Shown here in pieces: positions 23,698-31,265 of a stretch of DNA of 47,517 bases (positions within the stretch are counted from its first letter, which is position 1; each line of letters opens with the position of its first letter). The DNA comes from Phycisphaerae bacterium (lineage in GTDB: Bacteria; Planctomycetota; Phycisphaerae; SM23-33): assembly GCA_016782885.1 (NCBI GenBank), contig JADHXQ010000027.1:1-47517 (forward strand), written 5' to 3'. Both the position numbers and the translations under genes were made by a program. The notes beneath the pieces were generated by a model. The model saw only the letters and a list, made by a program, of their open reading frames with translations. It ran no database searches and was not told the origin of the DNA.

Positions 23698-23725
23698 ATT
23701 ATACATTCGCGGTTCCATCGAGCAA
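23698..23725 (-). promoter_or_regulatory. Sigma-70-type promoter for mntA-hepT
   Basis: On the minus strand TTGCTC (23725-23720) and a perfect TATAAT (23703-23698) are separated by 16 bases, about 53 bases before the mntA ATG. No operator dyad was seen. It is the main content of the 284-base gap 23645-23928. Confidence 0.6.
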
Positions 23726-23928
23726 GGAGATTCGCCGGCCAACGCCGCCTTCCTCCCATTGTCGAAGATTCCACATTTTGGCGGCGCGCCGCGGGAGTAG
23801 TGAAAGCGTAATTTCGTAGACTCCCCTTGGTTAGTTAATGGTTTTGCTTACTTAATCTGTGGGACACCATCAATAGTGTTATGCAGTCGTATTGCATTGT
23901 GGCGTTTCAGGTGATGCGGGACGTGAAG

Positions 23929-24807
23929 CTACAGCGCCCGCCACGTTTCGGGGCGCAGGGCGTCTGGTCCCCGGTTTTGTGCTTCGTCGATGGCCGTCAG
24001 GAGCGAGGCTTTGTCCCGGGACAGGACGCCGGCAAGGGGCAGGTAGTTCGATGCGTGGTTCGTGCGAAACACGCAGCGCGACAGGCGCTGGTCTGTGTGC
24101 TGGATGACCGTCCTCAGTTCGGTCAGCAGACCCTCGGGCGGAGGCAAGCGGAAATCGCCCGCTTTCGCCTGGCGGTGCAGAGGCGTACCGGGCACGAGCA
24201 TCAAGGTGAGCATCGAAAGGTAATGCGGATCCATCGCGCTGACCACCCGCCCGGTTTCGGCTGCGTGCTGAGCCGAGAGCTCGACCCCGCCGAGACCCAG
24301 CAGCGCGATCACCGAGACGCGGATTCCGGCGCGTTTGGCTTTGTGTACGGCTTCGATCATCTCGGCAGCGGTGGCGCGTTTTTCGACCCGCCGCAGGACC
24401 TCGTCGCTCCCGCTCTCGAGGCCGAGGTAGACGATCTGGAGTTTCTTCCGGTTAAGGATCGACAGTTCGTTGTCACTCTTGGCGAGGATGTCGCGTGCCG
24501 AGGCGTAAATTCCCACGCGGCGAAGGAGGGGCAAGGCTTCGCTCAGCGCGTCGAGGATGGCGGCCAACCGCGGGGCGGGCATGACCAGTGCGTTTCCATC
24601 GGCGATAAAGACGCGGGGCGTGTGGGGAAGACGCCGACCGGCCAGGGCGATGTCCTCGAGCACTTCGTCCATGGGACGCATGCTGAACGGCTTGTCCGAG
24701 TATGTTCCGCAGAACGTGCAGCGGTTGTGTGAGCAACCGAATGCGGCCTGCAGAATGTAGCTGTCGGCCTCGCTGGGAGGGCGGATGACCATACCGGAGT
24801 ATCGCAT
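23929..24807 (-). CDS. Radical SAM protein of unknown substrate
   Basis: The 292 residues have a radical SAM barrel. The iron-sulfur ligands lie in CSHNRCTFC (Cys25, Cys30, Cys33), which is C-x4-C-x2-C instead of the textbook C-x3-C-x2-C; this variant is found in one branch of the superfamily (GCSHNxCTFC). The GGE-like region and strands (VYLGLESGSDEVLRRV, near 130-145) are typical. The reaction is not predictable. A C-terminal tail (about 230-292) has no accessory cluster motif. It is divergent from the HZS-alpha-like gene that begins 179 bases away. Confidence 0.8.
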   Translation of the reverse strand: MRYSGMVIRPPSEADSYILQAAFGCSHNRCTFCGTYSDKPFSMRPMDEVLEDIALAGRRLPHTPRVFIADGNALVMPAPRLAAILDALSEALPLLRRVGIYASARDILAKSDNELSILNRKKLQIVYLGLESGSDEVLRRVEKRATAAEMIEAVHKAKRAGIRVSVIALLGLGGVELSAQHAAETGRVVSAMDPHYLSMLTLMLVPGTPLHRQAKAGDFRLPPPEGLLTELRTVIQHTDQRLSRCVFRTNHASNYLPLAGVLSRDKASLLTAIDEAQNRGPDALRPETWRAL

Positions 24808-24985
24808 GGGCGAATCATACGTTCACCGAGTCGCTTTGGCAACGGCCATGGCCCGGCGTCAGGATTCCAGCCTCGCCCGCGCAAAGACGAGTGGGGCTTT
24901 GGATTTGCGCAGGCGTCGCGGACGGGTTTTTCTTGTGTTGCGCCGCAGAGAGGGTTCTAATCAGGGCGAGACAAAAGGGAGTCCG

Positions 24986-27835
24986 ATGATGAACAGATTA
25001 TTTTCCCGTATTTGTATTGTGATCGCTGTCGCGCTGGTATTTGGGTTTATGGTTTCGGGCGCTTCGGCCGGGTGGATATCGTCCGGCGCGAAGGTCGAGG
25101 TCAGTTCCTCGTCGCAGTGGAACAAATACCCCGCTGAACTGGTGACGCAGAAGACGCCCGTTGCGAAGTTCATCTGGGCGTTCCATACCGAACAGGAGCA
25201 GAATCCCTGGGTGATCATCACGCTGAAGAAGCCTCAGGCGATTGCGGGTTTCGAGATCATCAACCGCATCCAGGGAGATACGAAAAACTGGCGCGCCCTG
25301 GCGCGCGACCTTACGATGTGGGTCTCGGACGACAAGAAGGCCTGGAAGCGGGTTTGGCAAACGAAGCAGGGACAAGACGTCTGGGCGGTGAATCTCGACA
25401 AGCCGGTAAAGGCCCGCTACGTCAAGCTCAATCTACCGGGCAAGTTCGGCCCGCGGTACTTCCATCTCAAGAGCGTCAAGCTGTTCGACACGAAGGTAGA
25501 CACGAAGTCAAACGTGGTCGACACCAGGGGCGGGGGTCTGCCCGGCTGGCCGAGGTTTATCGATTCGGGGGCCATTGGCTCTCGCAGTCGCGGTCGGACT
25601 CGCGCGCCGGCCGGTCCGCCGGTCGAGGCGCCGGTCACACTTAACTTCGCGAAGATGCGGAAGAGCGAATCGGTGCTCGGCTTCGACAAGATCGTATTCG
25701 TCAAACGCCTGACGTACAGCGCCAACCACTACTACACCGAGTTCATCAATTCCCGCTGGACTCCCGGCGGGAACCTGTGCGTCCTGGACCTCAAAACGGG
25801 CAAGGCCGCCGATCTGATCAAGGAACTCAAGGGCGGCGTCTTCGGGCGGTTCGACCTGTCATACGACGCGAAGAAACTCGTTTTCGCCTGGAAGAAGGCA
25901 CACCAGGAAGGATACCGCCTCTACGAGGTCAACATCGATGGGACTGGTCTGAGGCAGATAACCTTCCCGCAGAAGAACGAGGCCGAACTGGTCGAGAAGT
26001 ATCGCGCCAGGCCACACTACCACCACGGCACCGACGACATGCATCCGTGCTACATGCCAGACGGGCGGATATGTTTCATATCGACGCGCTGCCAGTACGG
26101 TATCCTGTGCGACTCTCCCGACGACTTCACGACCACCGTGCTGTACGTAATCGACGCCGACGGAAAGAACATGACCATGCTGTCGAACAGTTCGGTTTCC
26201 GAGCAATCTCCGGTGATGATGCCCGACGGGCGGATCCTCTACACCCGGTGGGAGTACTGGACCAAGGGCGCAGTCAGCGTCAAGTGCCTCTGGGCGATGC
26301 GCCCCGACGGGAGCGGATCGGCGGAGATCTACGCCAACGATATCTCGCTTCCCCCGACGTTCATCTACGGGCGACCGATCCCCAACAGCGAGAACAAGTA
26401 CGTGGTAATGGGCACGCCGCACTGCCCGCAGAACGGGATCGGAACGATCATCCGCCTGGACATGCGCAAGAACATCCGCACACGCGAGCCGATGACCTAC
26501 ATGACCCCGTATTCCGACATCCAGGCCGAGGGCGGTTTCTCGTTCAAGACGGCGGGGGGACAGTGGCGTCGCGACGGAAGCGGCCGCGGGCCGCTGTTCA
26601 AGGATCCCTACCCGCTGTCGGAGAAGCTGTTCCTCGTCGCCCACAAGCCCTCAGGCCCGACCTGGAACGATCCGACGGGATACGGGCTGTACATCCTGGA
26701 CGAGAAGGGCAACGTCGGGCTGATCCACAAGGAGGATGACATCTCCAGTTGGCTGCCCTACCCTCTCAAGGCCCGCAAGAAGCCCCCGGTCCTGGTTACC
26801 GATTTCGATCGGAAGATGGCGAAGAAGAATCTCGCCACCTGCGTCGTCACCGATATTTACCACGGTATGGAAGAGACCAAGCGCGGGACGATCAAGTATA
26901 TTCGCGTGCTGGAGCAGATTCCCCGACCCTGGGCGACCCGCAGGCGGTGGGGCGGTGACGGATACGACCAGCAGCACGCGTGCATCACCAAGGACACCCA
27001 CCTCGGATTGAAGGTGCAGCACGGAATCGTGCCGGTAGAGGCCGACGGGTCGGCGCACTTCGTCGTGCCCGCAAAGGCGAACATCGCCTTCCACGCGCTC
27101 GACGAGAACTACATGGCCGTCCAGATCGAACGCACCTACGTGAACTACATGCCCGGCGAGACGCGTGCGTGCATCGGATGTCACGAGACGCCCAACAACG
27201 CGGCGGCCGCCAAACGCAAAGGCGGGGCGGTGATGGCGCTGAAGCGTCCGGCGTCGGTTCCCGGCCCGCAACCGGGCGAGAAGACCGGCGGTCGCCCACT
27301 GCATTACGCTACGGACGTCCAGCCCGTGCTCGACAAACACTGCGTGAAATGTCACTCAGGCAAGGAGCCCAAAGCCGGTCTGACGCTCACCGGCGAGATG
27401 ACGAGGATGTTCAGCGTTTCGTACGAATCGCTGCTCAAGGAGCGGCGCCGCGGGAAAGGCCGCCGACGCTTCGAGTTGTTCCCGACCGTCGGCGAGAACC
27501 ATCCCAAGACAGGGAACGTTCACTACGAGCCGGCGCGATCATACGGTTCGCATAACAGCATCCTCGTGGCGATGCACTCGAAGGGCAAGGTTAAACTCAA
27601 AGATCCCGAAAAGGCGAAAATCGTCGCCAAGCTAGCCAAGGTCCACGAGAAAGTGAATCTGAAACCCGAAGAACTTCTGAAAATATCCAACTGGGTTGAC
27701 ACAAACGCCCAGTACTACGGCGCCTACTGGGGCCGGAAGAATCTCCAGCACAAGGACCATCCGAACTTCCGTCCGGTCCCGAGCTTTGATGACGCCAGAA
27801 GCTATACTTCGCCGATACCGGAAGACAAGAGATAA
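24986..27835 (+). CDS. F5/8C-type plus HZS-alpha-like diheme cytochrome c
   Basis: I start at 24986 (MMNRLFSRI), after GGGAG, because the longer frame adds a tail before the signal peptide (about 1-28, IVIAVALVFGFMVSGASA). Residues 30-165 form an F5/8C-like discoidin domain (SQWNKYPAELV to YFHLKSVKLFD). A beta-propeller with PD40 blades follows (about 215-560, for example YEVNIDGTGLRQITFPQ). The middle and C-terminal parts carry two c-type heme sites: CIGCH near 729 and CVKCH near 786. The domain order resembles hydrazine synthase alpha (propeller, middle heme, C-terminal heme), but such proteins are widespread in planctomycetes that do not make hydrazine. About 949 residues; exported. Confidence 0.8.
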   Translation: MMNRLFSRICIVIAVALVFGFMVSGASAGWISSGAKVEVSSSSQWNKYPAELVTQKTPVAKFIWAFHTEQEQNPWVIITLKKPQAIAGFEIINRIQGDTKNWRALARDLTMWVSDDKKAWKRVWQTKQGQDVWAVNLDKPVKARYVKLNLPGKFGPRYFHLKSVKLFDTKVDTKSNVVDTRGGGLPGWPRFIDSGAIGSRSRGRTRAPAGPPVEAPVTLNFAKMRKSESVLGFDKIVFVKRLTYSANHYYTEFINSRWTPGGNLCVLDLKTGKAADLIKELKGGVFGRFDLSYDAKKLVFAWKKAHQEGYRLYEVNIDGTGLRQITFPQKNEAELVEKYRARPHYHHGTDDMHPCYMPDGRICFISTRCQYGILCDSPDDFTTTVLYVIDADGKNMTMLSNSSVSEQSPVMMPDGRILYTRWEYWTKGAVSVKCLWAMRPDGSGSAEIYANDISLPPTFIYGRPIPNSENKYVVMGTPHCPQNGIGTIIRLDMRKNIRTREPMTYMTPYSDIQAEGGFSFKTAGGQWRRDGSGRGPLFKDPYPLSEKLFLVAHKPSGPTWNDPTGYGLYILDEKGNVGLIHKEDDISSWLPYPLKARKKPPVLVTDFDRKMAKKNLATCVVTDIYHGMEETKRGTIKYIRVLEQIPRPWATRRRWGGDGYDQQHACITKDTHLGLKVQHGIVPVEADGSAHFVVPAKANIAFHALDENYMAVQIERTYVNYMPGETRACIGCHETPNNAAAAKRKGGAVMALKRPASVPGPQPGEKTGGRPLHYATDVQPVLDKHCVKCHSGKEPKAGLTLTGEMTRMFSVSYESLLKERRRGKGRRRFELFPTVGENHPKTGNVHYEPARSYGSHNSILVAMHSKGKVKLKDPEKAKIVAKLAKVHEKVNLKPEELLKISNWVDTNAQYYGAYWGRKNLQHKDHPNFRPVPSFDDARSYTSPIPEDKR

Positions 27836-27840
27836 CTAAC

Positions 27841-27873
27841 GGCTGGCAATTGGCAACTGGCAACTGGCAACGA
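27841..27873. repeat. GGCAACT-type short tandem repeat, copy 2
   Basis: Four units of TGGCAACTGGCAAC type directly after the HZS-like stop codon; the unit matches 14435-14468. It is part of a dispersed repeat family. Confidence 0.7.
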
Positions 27874-27936
27874 CAACGGCGAACAGCAAACGGCTAAACC
27901 GGTGTTTTGGTATCGGGATTGGTTTCGGGCGTTAAT

Positions 27937-28752
27937 CTATTTAGCGGATTTGCGCCCCGACACCGCGGCGATAAGCGCCAGCAGCGCGTCGCGGTTTCCG
28001 GGCCAGAGCTTCTGGGCGCGGGTCTTGTGGGGCAGTTCCAGGGTTATCGTGGGTATCTTGCGTTCGACGCCCGCCCACGTTCCGAAACTCCCGGGCGTGG
28101 GATATCCCACCGACGCCTTGGGCGGATAGCCGTTATGGCCGGCCATCAACTTCGCCAATTCCGCGGCCGGACCGTCGTAGTTGTTGCACGGATCGAACGT
28201 GCTGGTCGAATGGATCGATACGATCGCATCGGGCTTGAGAATCCCGATCGCCTCGAGCAGCGCCCGGGTCTCCGGTTCGCTTGCGGGCGCCTTGCCCGGT
28301 GAGTAGCGGGCGGCTTTGCTTTTCGGTTTCCAGTTGGCGGCGGGGAAGTTCCGGTTGCAGTCCACCGCGTTTGCGTTTACTCGCGTACCGGCCAGCAGCC
28401 CGTCGGGATTGGCCGACGGCAGCACCGCCACTCTCGCGGCCCCGTAGCACTCGCTGTCGCCCAGCAGGTGCTCGACCATGTGAAGGGCGACGAATTCGCT
28501 GGACGGTTCATCTCCGTGTATGCCCGCGAATATGAACGTCGTCGGACCGCGGCGCCCGAAAATGTGCATTCGGATGGCTCTCCCGCCGACAGACTCGCCG
28601 ACTTTAACCGTGCGATACGCCGCGGATTGTACGGGGGGCTGTTTGGGCGGCGCGAACAAATGGCAACCGCAACCGCTCAAAGAGACCGCCAGGAACGCAA
28701 ACATCGCGAACACGACAAACGAGCGCGTTTTTGATTTGGGCATTATATCCAT
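27937..28752 (-). CDS. Lipoprotein M14 carboxypeptidase (MpaA-like)
   Basis: The 271 residues begin with a signal peptide and lipobox (VSLSGC, Cys28), so the enzyme is lipid-anchored. The zinc ligands of M14 peptidases are visible: His79 and Glu82 in GIHGDEPSS, and His181 in VSIHSTS; Glu239 (LEL) is the likely general base. ANAVDCNRNFPAANW and SVGYPTPGSFGTW match the MpaA type, which cleaves the gamma-D-Glu-diaminopimelate bond of murein peptides. GGGAG lies 5 bases before the ATG. Zinc-dependent; local role may be cell-wall recycling or peptide digestion. Confidence 0.8.
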   Translation of the reverse strand: MDIMPKSKTRSFVVFAMFAFLAVSLSGCGCHLFAPPKQPPVQSAAYRTVKVGESVGGRAIRMHIFGRRGPTTFIFAGIHGDEPSSEFVALHMVEHLLGDSECYGAARVAVLPSANPDGLLAGTRVNANAVDCNRNFPAANWKPKSKAARYSPGKAPASEPETRALLEAIGILKPDAIVSIHSTSTFDPCNNYDGPAAELAKLMAGHNGYPPKASVGYPTPGSFGTWAGVERKIPTITLELPHKTRAQKLWPGNRDALLALIAAVSGRKSAK

Positions 28753-28849
28753 TGTTCTCCCGTGATTTCGCTACCCATGCGACAAGTAGTCTAGCGTCGA
28801 TCGTCCGCGGGGCCAAGCGGCTTTGTCTCAAATCTAATTTCCCGACCGT

Positions 28850-28878
28850 TTGGAAAATCGCTTTTTGGGGTATATAGT
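28850..28878 (+). promoter_or_regulatory. Sigma-70-type promoter for the c/b cytochrome gene
   Basis: TTGGAA (28850-28855) and TATAGT (28873-28878) are separated by 17 bases and precede the ATG at 28945 by 66 bases. The spacing is ideal and the boxes are near consensus. Confidence 0.5.
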
Positions 28879-28944
28879 TACTTAAACTGCGGATTTTGTG
28901 GGGCGGTATTGGTTGATGGTTCGCGGATTAAGAAATGGAGACTA

Positions 28945-29715
28945 ATGAACATGCATCATAGGGTCACGATCGCGGCGTTAACGTTAGGAGTTCTTCTGCC
29001 AGCGGGCCTCTGCAAGGCGGTTTTCGATGAAGACGCAGCTCGCAAACTCTTCGAGAGAAAGTGTACGCAGTGTCACGGTATCCAGGATTACGATCTGTCC
29101 AACCGCTCTTTGAAGGAGTGGCAGCTCACCGTGGAACGGATGAGCAGTTATGGCGGTAGCGACGATCCGTACACCGACGAAGAAGCTGACGAGATCATCG
29201 CGTACCTGTACCTCGGAAAGTACGAGCCTCCACCGGCCGGAGAATTGTATGGTTACCAGGACCCGGCGCCCGCCGCGACCCAACCGACGACGGAGCCCGC
29301 GACGGCATCGGTGGTGCCCGCCAAGCCCAAGCGCCAGGTATCGTGGCGGAAGTCCAGGGCTCTAGGGGTCGCCAAGTTCATGGGATACGCGGCGATGGCG
29401 ATAATGGTGTTAATGGTCGTAAGCGGGGTCGCTCGGAAATGGATCCCCGGTAATTTCGGCAGCCTTCACATGGTGCTGGCGATTGCATTGTTCGGGGCCT
29501 TGTCGATCCACGTGTCGGTGTATCTGTGCGAATACGGGGCTCCGAACGTGTTGTGGTTGTGGTTCGGGATACTGGCTTCGGTGTTGATAGGGTTGGTGGA
29601 GTTCGGCGGGCTGATGCGGCGCAAATTGGGCGCAAACTTCGTCCGTATCCACTCGATCTGCGGCGTGGCGGGATTCCTGCTGGTGCTGCTGCACTGGTTT
29701 TGGATATACATTTGA
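28945..29715 (+). CDS. Fused c-type and four-histidine b-type membrane cytochrome
   Basis: The start at 28945 is preceded by GGAG at 5 bases. The 256 residues contain an N-terminal signal or anchor, then a c-type heme site CTQCH (near 32-36) in a mono-heme domain, an acidic and Pro/Thr-rich linker (about 90-140), and four membrane helices. The second and fourth helices each carry His-x13-His (HMVLAIALFGALSIH and HSICGVAGFLLVLLH), the four-histidine pattern that holds two stacked b hemes in ferric-reductase/cytochrome b561-type proteins. It probably moves electrons across the inner membrane to or from periplasmic acceptors. The partner is not known. Confidence 0.75.
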   Translation: MNMHHRVTIAALTLGVLLPAGLCKAVFDEDAARKLFERKCTQCHGIQDYDLSNRSLKEWQLTVERMSSYGGSDDPYTDEEADEIIAYLYLGKYEPPPAGELYGYQDPAPAATQPTTEPATASVVPAKPKRQVSWRKSRALGVAKFMGYAAMAIMVLMVVSGVARKWIPGNFGSLHMVLAIALFGALSIHVSVYLCEYGAPNVLWLWFGILASVLIGLVEFGGLMRRKLGANFVRIHSICGVAGFLLVLLHWFWIYI

Positions 29716-29778
29716 TGAGTTAAACGGGCAGTTGTCTTTAGCAATAGGGGGTTATCTCGGGCGTTTGTTCTGGTGTCT

Positions 29779-29787
29779 TGGTATAAT
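29779..29787 (+). promoter_or_regulatory. Extended -10 promoter element
   Basis: TGGTATAAT gives an extended -10 (TGn plus perfect TATAAT), 57 bases before the ATG at 29844; no convincing -35 is present, as expected for extended -10 promoters. Confidence 0.45.
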
Positions 29788-29843
29788 CCGGCCAGGATAA
29801 GCGGTTGATGCAGGTCCACGAATAAACCTGAGGAGTCCGGAAA

Positions 29844-31235
29844 ATGAGACACAGCGTGGTGTTTGCTCTGGTTTTTGCAGTTGTTTTTGCGGTCGCGGGG
29901 GTCGGGTCCGTTTCGGGCGATGATGCCGTCGACCAACTCATCAAGCAGGTCCTCGCCGGCGCCAAGAGCAATTCCGAGCGGGCAGCCGGGCTTTACAGCG
30001 CCGGTAAGATCGCCAAAGACACTCCCGAGATACAGGTCGTACTGCTGAGCAAATCCGTCGAATACGGTATGAAGAGCATCACCGTCCCCGAAGCCAGAAC
30101 AACCGTCCGGGGGGCTGTCGAACTGCTCGGAAAAGTCGCCCCCGAGCGCTCGGACGAATGGTTTGAGATGAATCTGGACCTGCATAGACGCTGGTTCCGC
30201 ATGTGCAAATCACGCGATGAGAAAGAGACCGTCGCCGGGCGACTCATCGAACTCCAGCGATCGAATGGGAGCGATTGCGGATCCAAAGGCAAGTGGTCCG
30301 GCGCGGTGACTGCCTATCGCGAGGCGTATTCCGTCGCGTCGATGCTGAAGATGGACAGCAAGAACGAACTCGCCCGGGACCTCCGCAGGGCGACGCACTT
30401 TCTGGGCGTCTCCCAGAAAGTGGATCGCTACGAGACCGCCCTGAAAGCCAAACCCGATCACGCGGCGACCAGGACGCTGCTGCTTAATGCACTCGTGATA
30501 GATCTGGACGCCCCGGCGCGGGCGGTGAAGTACCTCAACGACGACGTCGACCAGGCGTACAGTACGTACGTCCCGCTGGCGGCAGGAGCCCCCGGCGATC
30601 TCAAGACCGACGTCTGTCGCGAACTGGGCGACTGGTATTACAAGGCCCTGACCCCCCGCGCCGCCCAACTCAGCAAGACCGCGATGCTCGTCAGGGCCAG
30701 AGGCTATTACCAACAGTTTCTCGACGAGAATACCGCCAAGGACGTCAAGAGCCTCGCGGCGAAAATGAACCTGTCGAAGATCGACAAGGAACTCGAGAAA
30801 CTCGCCTCCGCCGGTATGCCGGTCGTGCGTCCCGACCGGATCACCTTTCACGCCAAGCAGAGCATGGCGCCGTTCAAGGCGGGCAAGAAATTCGATTCGT
30901 TTCCCGTCCAGAAGGACGCCGATGCCCTCGGCCCGTTTTCCGGAAGCGGTGTCTACTTCAACCAGAAAACCGGTAAGGATGTCTACTACGAGATACACAC
31001 ATCCCGCCCGATCAAGTCGATTTACTACAAGGGCGCCGCGATCTTCAACACCCAGATCCAGGTCTTGAACCCCAGGGGCAAGCCCCTGGCGGTTATGGGC
31101 CCGCTCAAAGGGGGCAACAGTTGGGCCGAGTATACGCTCGAGTTGCCCAAAGGCGCCGGTAATCACGTGTTCCTGAAGTTCCGCAACGACGCGAGCACAT
31201 GGTTCTACATCAACACGATCACGCTCAAAAAGTAG
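29844..31235 (+). CDS. Secreted protein of unknown function with C-terminal beta domain
   Basis: The 463 residues begin with a signal peptide (VVFALVFAVVFAVAGVGSVSG). A helical, repeat-rich central region (about 45-310) shows pairs such as LLNALVIDLDAPARAVKYL and may be TPR-like. The last 130 residues form a beta-rich domain (RITFHAKQSMAPFKAGKKF to FYINTITLKK) that could bind carbohydrate. GAGGAG lies shortly before the ATG. The next gene starts 30 bases later, so it is probably cotranscribed with the heparinase-like lyase. The family is not recognised. Confidence 0.65.
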   Translation: MRHSVVFALVFAVVFAVAGVGSVSGDDAVDQLIKQVLAGAKSNSERAAGLYSAGKIAKDTPEIQVVLLSKSVEYGMKSITVPEARTTVRGAVELLGKVAPERSDEWFEMNLDLHRRWFRMCKSRDEKETVAGRLIELQRSNGSDCGSKGKWSGAVTAYREAYSVASMLKMDSKNELARDLRRATHFLGVSQKVDRYETALKAKPDHAATRTLLLNALVIDLDAPARAVKYLNDDVDQAYSTYVPLAAGAPGDLKTDVCRELGDWYYKALTPRAAQLSKTAMLVRARGYYQQFLDENTAKDVKSLAAKMNLSKIDKELEKLASAGMPVVRPDRITFHAKQSMAPFKAGKKFDSFPVQKDADALGPFSGSGVYFNQKTGKDVYYEIHTSRPIKSIYYKGAAIFNTQIQVLNPRGKPLAVMGPLKGGNSWAEYTLELPKGAGNHVFLKFRNDASTWFYINTITLKK

Positions 31236-31265
31236 ACTCGGGGATACGGGCGACTGAATCACAGG

